From Orobanche coerulescens (lineage: Eukaryota; Streptophyta; Magnoliopsida; Lamiales; Orobanchaceae): a DNA stretch of 64,000 nucleotides. The stretch is taken from positions 76,092,358-76,156,357 of the forward strand of contig CM065814.1 of the NCBI GenBank assembly GCA_033398695.1. The letters are read 5' to 3'. Position numbers and translations under genes: made by a program. A model generated the notes under the pieces. The model searched no databases. It had not been told where the DNA came from and saw only the letters and a list, made by a program, of their open reading frames with translations. This document shows positions 11,664 to 20,538 of the stretch, piece after piece; the first letter of the stretch is position 1; each line of letters opens with the position of its first letter.

Positions 11664-12231
11664 TAGCGCACACTACGTACTCTCTTTAGCGCGCGCTATA
11701 TGAGTACAGGTAGCGCACGCTACCACTCAGCATTAGCGCACGCTAATGTTGTCCTGACTGCAGTCCAGAAGGCACTGGACTGCAGGTGATTTATATGTAG
11801 CGCACGCTACGAATGGTAAGTAGCGCGCGCTAGTAGGTCGGAGTAGCGCGCGCTATGCAGTCGGTATAGCGCGCGCTAAGGTCGAATCAGGTTGAGTCCA
11901 GTGGCTACTGGACTGCATTGGATTAATTCATAGCGCACGCTATGAGTGGTTTTTAGCGTACGCAATCGATATTGTAGCGCATGCTAAATATTGATTGTAG
12001 TGCACGCTACCGCAATCAGATCAGAAGACAGAAGGTTCTGGACTCTAGTACTTGGCATCATATAATTCGTTAGCGCACGCTAACATTTTGGGTTTAGCGC
12101 ACGCTAAGTGTTCAGCCGTAGCGCACGCTACAAAAAGGTACGTAGCGTGCGCTACCGTTGTCGGACAGTGAGTACTGGACTTACCATAACACCCGTTAGC
12201 GCACGCTAAGGACTGGGGCTAGCGCGCGCTA
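11664..12231 (+). promoter_or_regulatory. Palindrome ladder in gypsy 1 U3: 18 copies of TAGCGYRCGCTA
   Basis: Twelve-base copies begin at 11664, 11687, 11711, 11734; 11798, 11821, 11844, 11867; 11931, 11954, 11975, 11998; 12071, 12095, 12119, 12143; 12197, 12220. Five are the perfect palindrome TAGCGCGCGCTA; most others are TAGCGCACGCTA. Within groups the step is 21-24 bp, and groups of four repeat every 126-140 bp. The spacers between groups carry inverted repeats around CAGTCCAG/CTGGACTG (for example 11759-11784 and 11895-11914). TATA begins 24 bp after the last copy. The position suggests enhancer or repressor binding sites. The function is unknown to me. Confidence 0.93.
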
Positions 12232-12243
12232 AACTGGAATTTC

Positions 12244-12250
12244 TATAAAT
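12244..12250 (+). promoter_or_regulatory. TATA box of gypsy 1 3' LTR
   Basis: TATAAAT is the only good TATA box after the ladder. It is followed by a C/T-rich leader (TCATTTCTTCTTTTTCTCTC) typical of a plant transcription start. It lies 12 bp past the last palindrome. Confidence 0.7.
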
Positions 12251-12424
12251 TGGACGGTGTAGCCCAGATTGCGTCATTTGTCATTTCTTCTTTTTCTCTC
12301 TTCGGTTCCAGGCGATTTGGAGCGATTTGGAGAGTATTCTTCGAGGTGTAATCATCAATCATCATCTTCAAGCGTATAAGCCGGAGTAATCATCATTTCA
12401 TCACCTCCAAATATCAAATCTAAG

Positions 12425-13538
12425 GTATTAATCTCTTGGATCTAGAATTTCGGATTTCTTGGGTTTTTCCTTCCGATTTCTTCGTGTAAGCTTGGATTAT
12501 TGTTGGAATATGTTAGATATGAATTATCTACCTTGGATAAATATATTCCTACGGATTTAATGGCTATTTTGGGGATTACTTCAAGAACCCTTGGGGTTGA
12601 CTTCGGTTAATTTGGGGATTTTCCGATTGATGTTGTTGTAATCTTGAATTGTGGATTTCTATTGGATTATTGATGTCATTGGTACTGTTTTGCTGGTTTG
12701 AATCAATCATTTGAAAGTTGGTTTCGATAATTTGGGTTTGGTTATAACCAACGGGAAGGATATTCTCAACGTATTCGTTAGAGTACATCTACGAGTTGGA
12801 TATTGTTGTATCGACGTTTGAGATTGTTGTAATCTGTTCGATACGTGTATTGAACGGATTATTGATAATTGTGTTATTCAAGGTTGTTCGAGCGACCGGC
12901 ATTTCATTTAGGACGTTGTTCCTGGACGGACATTCTTCACCGGTTGTGTAAGTTGATTTTTACTCGGTTAAAAGGATATTCACTCCTTTTGTTGTTGATC
13001 ATTCATAATCATACTCATTCATCATTGTATTAATCGTATTGAGACATGTAATTGTCGAATAATCACTTCATTCACGAGGAACGACGGTTCCAATCATTTC
13101 ATTGAGTTATCAATCACGTCACTATTATTTTCATCTCGGTGAGTCATTCTTGGCCTTGTTGAATTATTATTCATTGATGTTCCTCGCGGTCATTCTCGTT
13201 CATATGACCTTCTGGGTTCATATTGCGTGGCCGGGTATGGTTGTGTGGAATTTTTAGTCGGGCACACGATGGTCAGGTATTGGGTTCACCGATACATTTG
13301 GACTGTGCACACGGTAACGCTTACCTCCGTGAGACTAATTAGGTACAAGGAAGGGTGTGTCCGGTCATTCGTCTTGTACACTTGCACAAAACATTACGGG
13401 CGTACTGTGATACTCCTCTTCAGCGTAATTCATAACTAAGTATATTTCATAACTTCAGATATATAATGATTGTGTAATTTCAACCCTTGATGATTGTTGT
13501 TCTGTGTAACTGACCCCGTTGGGGGATTTTGTTTTCAG
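12425..13538 (+). other. Candidate intron inside the gypsy 1 LTR
   Basis: A possible 5' splice site (TCTAAG, then GTATTAATC) about 175 bp after the TATA box pairs with a strong 3' splice site TTTTGTTTTCAG followed by GT. The enclosed 1.1 kb is T-rich and without coding signs. The same order (TATA, leader, AGGTA, long T-rich stretch, T-rich AGGT, U5) is seen in LTR F, the 4.4-kb solo LTR and the LARD LTRs. Splicing itself is inferred. Confidence 0.45.
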
Positions 13539-13863
13539 GTCACGGCAAGGCAAAGGCACGGGAAGAGCATGTTGATGGCGAGGAGTCCCAGTGATACTAG
13601 AAGGGGGCCCCAGTCATTCCGTTTAATTCAGTCATTTCAGTCATTTCAGTCATTCTTATTTCTCTTCATTTGTATTTCCGCTGCAAATTCCGTTTGAGAC
13701 GTTTATTTATTCAGGGTGGTGTATTTTATCTTCATATAAAATATACTAGTATTCTGTTTTGTCCTGGTGTAATGTACTTAAGCTCTTCATCGTAGTATTT
13801 GGTAATATAATGTGGTTCGGTACTACAATTATATTATTTAATTCATCAGTTTTCATTCGCCTG

Positions 13864-13886
13864 GTGGGTCCCAGTCGGGGGTCCAC
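13864..13886 (+). other. U5 hairpin of gypsy 1 3' LTR
   Basis: Stem GTGGGTCCC pairs with GGGGTCCAC (nine pairs, two of them G-U) about 35 bp before the LTR end. It is preceded by GCCTG and followed by TGTAATATCC. The 5' LTR copy is at 6122-6144. Other gypsy-type LTRs here have a different stem sequence in the same place that still pairs. Confidence 0.6.
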
Positions 13887-13921
13887 GGCACTGTAATATC
13901 CGCCTAGTTTGGGGTGTTACA

Positions 13922-14190
13922 TAATATACGTAATGGGCTATTACGCATGTTATCTGTACTCCTCAGCGTATGTGAAGGTATTTGGGTATTGAGGACAGTA
14001 AGCACTGGGCACTCAATTACGTACGCTAATTTGAGAATGTAGCGTATGTTAAGCCTACCATGCATCACACATAATGTAATAAGTACATCGAGGCAGTGAA
14101 CTCTGTGAAGTCCATTGTGTATGCAATGCAGACATCTTAACGTACGTTAAGATCTTAACGTACGTGCCACTTAGAGTATTACGTACGTAA
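13922..14190 (+). promoter_or_regulatory. Palindrome ladder in LTR F (TTACGTACGTAA class)
   Basis: Copies lie at 13941 and 13964 (23 bp apart), 14017 and 14040 (23 bp), 14138, 14156 and 14179 (18 and 23 bp). They include the perfect palindromes TAACGTACGTTA and TTACGTACGTAA. These are the AT-shifted relatives of TAGCGCGCGCTA. TATATAA starts 25 bp after the last copy. The left end is cut by the gypsy 1 insertion. Confidence 0.75.
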
Positions 14191-14203
14191 TGATGTTCCA
14201 ACC

Positions 14204-14210
14204 TATATAA
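14204..14210 (+). promoter_or_regulatory. TATA box of LTR F
   Basis: TATATAA follows the last palindrome by 13 bp, and a C/T-rich leader (TATTCTTTCCTCCTCC) follows it. The position mirrors gypsy 1 and the 4.4-kb solo LTR. Confidence 0.65.
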
Positions 14211-14385
14211 GCGGGCTTCAACACTTATTTCGCCAATTCATCTATTCTTTCCTCCTCCGCGATGACCAGTAGTATCTGAAGCACTCTAGGGCGGAACTCC
14301 GGATAAATATCATTACCTAACATCATTTTTGAAGTCCTAATACGTATTTATCAACATCTAACTTTCCTTAACGGTTCCACTCGAG

Positions 14386-15181
14386 GTAAGACTCCTAGAA
14401 CCCTAGTTTTTGGGATTTTAGATGTTTTGTTATGATTTCATCTTCCTAACATGATTTAGCCTAGATTGATGTTAGATTACGGTTGTGTAAACGTAATCCT
14501 TTGTTTCCCTTGGAGTTTTGTGGATTGGAATCGTAATTTCCATCGATGGATGTTTATAATCAATGATGCCCTCGAGGCGTTTGATGAATGTTCCACAGGG
14601 GTAGGACTTAGGGTGATTCTTTTAGAAATCTTGTGGTTGATTTAGTATTGTTAATTGTTAGGAATGAATTTTAGAGAGAGAGAGAGTGTTCGGACCGAAG
14701 CCTTTCCATGTCCCCATTTCTTCACGTCGTAATAATCAAGGCAAGTACATAGATTATATTATGTTATATATGATGTGAATTAGACATGAATGATGTTTTG
14801 TTAAAAATGTGTGTGTGTGTTGTTCTTCCACCTGGGGACGGTTCAAGAGAACCTCTGGGGGCCGATACTAATGAGTACGGCCATGAAAATGGTTTCCCAC
14901 CTGGGGATGGTTCGACGGGACCTCTGGGGGCCGATACTAATGGGTATGGCCGCGGGTTACCAAGTATAGTTTCGTGATGATGATATTTAATGGCATGTTT
15001 CCCATGATGATGATGTTTTGATGATAATGTGGTATTCTAGAATATCATTTTCTCAAATGCTTTTCAATATATGATAGTAGTGTTGAATTGTATTTGTATA
15101 TAATATTGTGTAATTATGTACTTGCGCTATCCATTCAAATGCTAACACCTTAAATGGGAAAATGCATGTCATGCATTTCAG
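14386..15181 (+). other. Candidate intron inside LTR F
   Basis: GAG then GTAAGACTC is a consensus plant 5' splice site, about 180 bp past the TATA box. GCATTTCAG then GT closes it. The enclosed 0.8 kb contains the 69-bp tandem repeat and no coding sequence. Same plan as in gypsy 1. Confidence 0.5.
14828..14962 (+). repeat. Tandem duplication, 69-bp unit
   Basis: Two copies (14828-14896 and 14897-14962) share CCACCTGGGGA, GGACCTCTGGGGGCCGATAC and GGYATGGCC with a few changes. The unit is much more GC-rich than its surroundings. A CG-rich 63-codon frame crosses it but looks accidental. Confidence 0.8.
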
Positions 15182-15551
15182 GTATTATGACGATCAGAGG
15201 AGCCAGCATGGGAGGTGCACCAAAAGGATGGTCAAACATGATGTTATGAGGCTCGAGTCTTGGGTGTTTATTTTAATATGTTATTGTAGTCTGTTAGAGT
15301 TGGTTAGAGAGACATTTTTCTATTCGAAAGTTGTTTGTTGAAGTCCCCTGCGTGGCATTAGATTTATATTATATTCCATTTACTGTAGTCGAATCAAAAT
15401 ATTTTGGCCGAGGCCACGACCTAATTTGCGTTATTAAATATTGTATCTTTATGGGATTTATTATGAGGTTGTGTGAATGTTTTTGAGCCTGGTAGACCTT
15501 GATGAAGGTTCTACGGCGTGTAACGGCCTCCTTATGAGTATTGGGTGTTAC

Positions 15552-16500
15552 GACATCTCAGCTGCTGGCTCAATAACAATGTCGTCTTCCAAGGACTCAG
15601 TTGGGTAGTTAACTAGCCCTTTCAATTTCTTTACCAGTCTATTTTTCTTATCAACTGGTTTAGGAGATGGTGTGATGTTGTCATCATCATGCTTTTCAGT
15701 GCAGATCTTCTTGATTACATCCCCAAGAGCATTGTCATCCAGTTTTCCTTCTTCATCTATAGGAGCTTCTTGTGGTCAGAATGAAAATGATTGGATACGC
15801 ATCGAACTGCGTCACCACATACTTCACCAGATTGTTCCACAAGTTTGACCAATTCCGCTCCATGAAGTGAATGAATATCTATTGTGGGGTACATTGGAGA
15901 TCTTCAACAATTTCCCATATATAGAACTTTTAAATAAATTCCTTCTTAGAGGTACCCCATAATTCTCGGCCTTCATCATCAGGACAGAAGTCTTCCACAT
16001 GATACATATCTTTACCCTCCCAGCTGAGTGGTTGATTAGTATCCTTTTTAGTTCTTCTCTTCTTAGATGGAGGACCCTGCTGCTCAACTGGGTTTTGCCT
16101 TTTGAGGGTCCTAGAGCTGGGTCTATTATCAGGATGATGAACGACAACTAGTAAGGGGATCCTAGAGATGACAGCTAAGGCCTCTTGTCTCCATTTGCTA
16201 CTTACTTCTTCCCCCTTTTTTTCCAGCATCAATGAGTGTGTTAGCTGTTCTTCCACCCTTATCATGAAATCCTACATGCCAAGGGCCATCCTAACTAAGG
16301 CAGGTGTATGTGAGGATTCCTTTATGGTGAGCATTAATTCCATTTTTCTGTTTAGATCCTTCATATATGGCTCTACTTTGCTCGCTAGAATTCCTTCAAC
16401 AACCTCCTCGATCATTTTTCTAGTAATTTCAGCAAGGTTGTGAGGTAGCTGATTGGCATGAGTCGGTTCAGCTTGGTTTTTGGAGGCTAAAGATCAAGCA
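15552..16500 (-). pseudogene. Accessory coding region, antisense to element D
   Basis: The minus strand reads like protein through several segments: NLAEITRKMIEEVVEGILAS from about 16440, then a Lys/Arg-rich PPSKKRRTKK segment with WEGKDMYHVEDFCPDDEG near 16060-15960, and finally LDDNALGDVIKKICTEKHDD with an acidic end near 15740-15560. Stops and frameshifts separate them. I do not recognise the family. A basic nuclear-localisation-like run is visible. The adjacent LTR D and its PPT point the other way, so this would be an antisense ORF of D or a piece of another element. Confidence 0.5.
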
Positions 16501-16838
16501 TTTGACACTTAGGTTGTGAATAGGAGGTGTGGGTTAACTGTTGAAATTACTCCCTCCAGCCGGGATCAGGGGAAGACGAATAAGTCGTCGAAGGAGCTGA
16601 CTTAGCTATGTTTTGTCCTACTTGTAATTTTGTTTGGTTTTTATGTTTCCGTTGGTTAAATTTCTCAACAATTGTAATGTATTTAAGTAATGAACGATAT
16701 ATACAGTGACTTGAATGACAATCCTTAGTCGTCTCAAGTAGGCTGAGTTTTTATATTTTTACAATTTTTTTTGCGTGTGATGACTCTTTACATTTGAAAT
16801 AAATATTAAGTTTTGCCATCATCAAAATAGGAGGAATT
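16501..16838 (+). other. Noncoding 3' end of element D with polypurine tract
   Basis: About 320 bp of T-rich sequence without coding signs, ending in AAAATAGGAGGAATT at 16824-16838 directly before an LTR start (TGTTAGGAATAC). The words GCCATCATCAAAATAGGAGG resemble the stretch before 3' LTRs in many plant copia elements. Confidence 0.65.
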
Positions 16839-18294
16839 TGTTAGGAATACATTTAAGTTTTTGGTGATGTCATCCCTGTATTCAAAGTTTAATTCAAATA
16901 TATGCTCTAAGAACTAGGCATTGTAAAGAATAATCAAATGGGTATCTTCTATAGACATTTAAATTTTAGGCTAAGTATTGATCAACCAGGTTCTTACAGC
17001 TAAGTGTTGATCAGCCAGTTCATACACCTAAGTGCAAAATAAGTTAAAGAATGAACAACCGGGAAACCTAGCTGAGTATGAAGATAGCCAAGTAAGTCAG
17101 TCCGGCATGGCCAAGCAAAGTAAATTAGCCGGTATGGCCAAGCAAAGTTGGTCAGCCGGGTATACCAAGCTAAGTCATTCAGCCGAGTATGGCCAAGCCA
17201 AGTCAGACAACCATGTACGGAAAGTAAGGAACGTTCGATACTTAGAAAAATTATCAAGTATCAATCCATTGTGTCCATGTAAACAAACATTGAAAAGTTA
17301 ACAAAAAAGAAAGTCGCATGAAGATGTGAATAAAATAAGAAGGATACAAACCGAATGATTCACACAATTTGATAAATAAGATGTTCCTCTAGATCACGCC
17401 CAAGAGACATTCTTCATTAGAGAAACCAAAGAATGCGGCGCAGACATTTTTATATTGAAGGAAGATCTTCAAACGGGCAGATTTGAAGAAAATGACACAA
17501 GCCTTGCAAGGGAGATGATACTAAACAAAGAGGTCACTCTCCAACGGACCAATTTGTTCAAAAGATGCAACGGCTATGAAGATCTCAAGAATCGCACTAC
17601 AAATATCTGAAGAATTGATGAGCAGAAGTATGGTGTGGTTAAAACATACAAAGCGAACAAGCAAGCAACGTACAACATACTAAGTATTATGAAGAGTTGA
17701 GATCCAAGATACAAATTCAAAGAATCTCTTAAAAGTTCGAGAAAATAGAACTCTTTGTCTTTGAGATTTGAGTAGGGGTACTTTCTTGAACTAGGTTCTT
17801 GAAAGTTGGGTTGTGCGACATCCATGGGTTTCTGATTGGAAGGTGATAAGCAACTTGAGAGTTCTGATGAATCCATGGGTTTTAGATCTAGAGGTCACAA
17901 GCAACCAAAGGAAAGGAGTTACCGCGGCCAAGGATTTTCACTGGTTGAAAGCTGCTGTAACTAATTCATTGTAACCATCAAAAGTTATAGTGAGTTTATC
18001 TCCAAGTGGATTTGAGAAAAATGGATTAGTAGAGGATTATCCCACCTCTGAAACCACTATAAGTGCTGTGTGATTTACTAATTTCAACATCATAGTTAAC
18101 TAGTGCATCTTTTGCATATTTTTCAGTTTGACATCTGAACCGCTCATAGCTGAGTTTTAAGCAAACTATAAAAACCATCTAAGTTTACCTAGCTGAGGCA
18201 CATTAAAGCCAAGTTTCAAAAACCACATCATTTAATAAAAGTTTTAAAAGTCTATTCACCCCCCTCTACACTTTTACCTTATGTATTTGTGACC
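16839..18294 (+). repeat. LTR D: copia 3' LTR, relative of the copia C LTR in opposite orientation
   Basis: It starts TGTTAGGAATAC after a PPT. The end is uncertain (about 18294) because the usual AACA is missing. Its last 600 bp match the reverse complement of 63464-64000 in order: GGGGTACTTTCT, TTCTTGAAAGTTG, GGTTTCTGATTGGAA, CAAGCAACCAA, TTCATTGTAACCA, CTATTCACCCCC. Thus D belongs to the same family as copia C but runs the other way. Beyond the end the sequence returns to the integrase-RT linker of C, so D was inserted there. Confidence 0.75.
17086..17200 (+). repeat. 27-bp minisatellite in LTR D U3
   Basis: The core TATGGCCAAG recurs with CCAAG at 17088, 17111, 17138, 17165 and 17193, a period near 27 bp, each unit with AGCCGGGTATGGCCAAG. 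Weaker units extend left to about 16975. Each contains the small palindrome TGGCCA. Confidence 0.75.
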
Positions 18295-19426
18295 TTTAAT
18301 GATTTGGTGGATGGGGTGATCATTCATCTATTTAGGAATTGTATCTTCACCCTCTCATAATGGTTCTTGTTGATCAACATTGCTTGTTCCCATAATGGAT
18401 TTCCCTAATAATTTATTGTGTTGACTTCAGCTCTGTTGAGTTTCATGGTCCTGGATTATCATCATCTGGGTCTGGTTGTTCAGCAGCTGGGTCATGTTGC
18501 TCAACAGTTGAGTCTGGTAGCTCAGCAGCTGAGTTTGGATATCCAGGCTGATCGGTACCAGGGTCTTCATCAGTCGATTCAATGATCTTTTTGTCTTTCA
18601 CAATGATTTCTTCTAATGCTGTTGCCTTGACCTTTTTCTGAATTTGTTCAACTTGATTCCTACACTCAGCAATAGACTGATCAAACACAACATGTGGTAT
18701 TTTTCTACAACTAATCATATTTTGTTATATAATATATATATGCTTCGCTTATTTGATAGTATCCCATAAGGAGACCATCATTAGTTTTAGTATCAAAAGC
18801 ATTCAGTTGTAGTTTATCATTATTGTGAATAAATCACTTACAACAAAAAAATAAAAATATGAGCCCATTCGCAATCTACCATTCCAAATCTTATATGGAG
18901 CTTTACAGTATATTCTTACTATCATACTCATGTTCTTCCTACTATCATACTCCTGTTCTGTGTATGACAGGTTGTGCCAATAGCCTCAGCCCTCTTAGGA
19001 AGTTCAACTTCAGCCATCATTGTCCTGGATGTTTCCTTAAGGTTTTGCTTTTCCTTTCAGCTCCACCATTTTGTTGTGTTGTTCGTGCAGCTGAAACTTT
19101 ATGTTGAATTCTATTCTGGTTATTGAATGCAGTTTTAGCCTTGTTGATAAATTCTCCACCCATATATGACCTGATCTTAATAATAGTTAGGGAGTTCTGA
19201 TTCTGAATCCTCCTCAGTAACTTAGGAATCTTGATTAAAGTCTCACTCTCTGTGTAGAGGAAGACAATATCTTGAGTAGTCATGTACAACTACTAAGACA
19301 TGCTTTCTTCCACTCAAAGTGCTTGGTTTGAATGGTAAAGAATGATCCATGTGAATCAATTTCAATACCCTACTGGTTAGAGTGGTTGGTTGATTTGACT
19401 TGAATGATGTCTTGGTTTATTTTCCC
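18295..19426 (-). pseudogene. pol: Copia C integrase core and linker (fragment)
   Basis: Continues the integrase begun at 39774-39930, from which it was separated by insertion of element B. On the minus strand: a first-Asp region (LIHMDHSLPF), HVLVVVHDYSRY, then the open frame 19289-19017 with SYMGGEFINK (second Asp replaced, usually SDxGGEF) and TTQQNGGAERKSKTLR, which holds the catalytic Glu. The linker 18718-18443 reads HVVFDQSIAECRNQVEQIQK and an acidic repeat rich in AAEQPDP. It ends near HPIHQIIKG, where the RT should start; instead LTR D follows. Many stops. Confidence 0.75.
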
Positions 19427-19713
19427 TATTGATTTTGCTACCGCCACTAGAAGGGGGTTGAATAGTGCGGTTAAGAGTATTGAATTCTTTTGCAATTGTG
19501 GAAGCGATAGATAGGTACAGAATGCAAATAACACAAAAATTTATAAAGGTTCGGAAACATGCCTATATATTCTCTCATTCGTTATGTTTTTCAATAGGTT
19601 TAAGATAAAACCTTTCCACCTTGTCTTTGATCAGTCCGAGGTAAACCATTTTAATCTTGTCTTTTATCAGTCTAAGATAAACCGTTACAATCTTATCTTT
19701 TTATCAGTCCAGA
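19427..19713 (-). repeat. Copia B 3' LTR, second part
   Basis: Matches 38522-38800 of the 5' LTR, including the repeated GTCCAAGATAAACCGTTACAATCTT-like units (period about 38-45 bp, 19612-19710). The terminal TGTTG is changed to TATTG. The last five bases, CCAGA, are the left copy of the target duplication of the solo LTR. Confidence 0.85.
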
Positions 19714-20026
19714 TGTAATAACCGAATTTTCAGTATGAATTTTTCGCGTTATTTTATCTAAGATATACTGGATGGCTTGGTGTCTATACAGTATGAAAAA
19801 AATAAATTGAGAACTGAGACAGCTGTATTTGTACTCGTATAACTGTCGTAGTGGTTCGACAATTTTTTTTGAGGATATCGTGTATCGGGTTATCGTACTT
19901 TTGATATTGGGTATATCGTATGATGATGTTATTGGATTCAGTACATGTATTCAGTATGCCGTATGTTCGTATTTGGTATGTTGAGACAGACGAGGAGAGT
20001 TGGAAAATGGCTAAGTATAGCCTGAT

Positions 20027-20518
20027 TAGCACGGGCTAATGTTCAAGTATAGCGCACGCTATCGTTTATGGTTAGCGCATGCTAGACGCAGAATATAGCA
20101 CACGCTAAATGCAGTCAGATCGGAAGGAATCTGTGTGTGGACCCGGCTGCTTTCGGCGCACGTTCTGATAAGTCAACGGTTGTTGTCCTGAAGTATTGGC
20201 TCACGCTAAAGCATGAGGCTTAATGCACGCTAATTGTAGATCGGTCAAATGGAATCTGATCCTTGTCAGATCGGCATGTGGGGGCACATGCGGTACGTAG
20301 ACTGTAGCAAGTCAACTGATATTAGCGCACGCTAAATGCAAGGACTTGCGTACACTAAACAGTGTAAGTTACGTACGCTAATGCATGGGCATTACGTACG
20401 TAAGCTCATGTACGAGGCAAGACAGTGGCCTCTGGGCTGCGATAGCGCACGCTAACAAAGTCAGTTAGCGCACGCTAGGGCAATAACGCACGCTATTTTA
20501 TGAGAGTAGCGTGCGCTA
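20027..20518 (+). promoter_or_regulatory. Palindrome ladder in solo LTR S1
   Basis: Quartets at 20027, 20050, 20073, 20096 (steps 23, 23, 23); 20323, 20346, 20369, 20392 (23, 23, 23); 20443, 20466, 20484, 20507 (23, 18, 23). A weaker set lies at 20197 and 20221. They include TAGCGCACGCTA, TAGCGCATGCTA and the perfect TTACGTACGTAA. TATATAAGG starts 23 bp after the last copy. Spacers again contain short inverted repeats (CAGAT...ATCTG near 20115-20132). Confidence 0.9.
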
Positions 20519-20529
20519 GTAATGTTTAT

Positions 20530-20538
20530 TATATAAGG
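20530..20538 (+). promoter_or_regulatory. TATA box of solo LTR S1
   Basis: TATATAAGG, 11 bp past the last palindrome, followed by a C/T-rich leader (CATTCTTTCTCCTTCAG). Confidence 0.7.

Larger units (their letters stand above)
5147..13921 (+). mobile_element. Gypsy 1: Ty3/gypsy chromovirus (Tekay/Del-like), 5' LTR split by copia A
   Basis: A plus-strand element with part of its 5' LTR (5147-6179), PBS, gag, pol in the order PR-RT-RH-INT, a chromodomain-like tail, PPT and complete 3' LTR (11430-13921). The order (integrase after RNase H) defines Ty3/gypsy. The C-terminal motif IQWSRHGVEEATWETEDSMR and LTRs of 2.5 kb suggest the Tekay/Del clade. The two LTR copies differ at few positions by eye, so the insertion looks relatively recent, yet pol carries about seven stops or frameshifts. 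Its right end lies against LTR F, inside F's own palindrome ladder. Confidence 0.94.
11430..13921 (+). repeat. Gypsy 1 3' LTR, complete, 2492 bp
   Basis: It begins TGTAATACCC and ends GGGTGTTACA. Layout: a short AT-rich start, a ladder of 18 palindromes (11664-12231), a TATA box (12244), about 175 bp of leader, a candidate intron (12425-13538), then U5 with a hairpin (13864-13886) and the shared end TGTAATATCC. Relative to the 5' copy it has about 40 extra bases near 13632-13690 with repeated CAGTCATTT. Confidence 0.92.
13922..15551 (+). repeat. LTR F: right part of another gypsy-type LTR
   Basis: From the gypsy 1 boundary to GGGTGTTACG. It has the same plan as gypsy 1: a palindrome ladder (13922-14190), TATA at 14204, a donor-like GAGGTAAG at 14383, an acceptor-like TTTCAGGT at 15177, a U5 hairpin at 15492-15514 and the end GTGTAAC...GGGTGTTAC. 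No PBS follows, so this is a 3' or solo LTR. Its left part, and any duplication, lie beyond the left window edge because gypsy 1 was inserted into it. A 69-bp unit is duplicated in tandem at 14828-14962. Confidence 0.75.

Noticed and set aside
11664..12231. CRISPR-like array of regular short repeats
   Set aside because: Repeats are 12 bp and palindromic, linkers are about 11 bp, no cas genes, and the setting is a plant LTR upstream of a TATA box.
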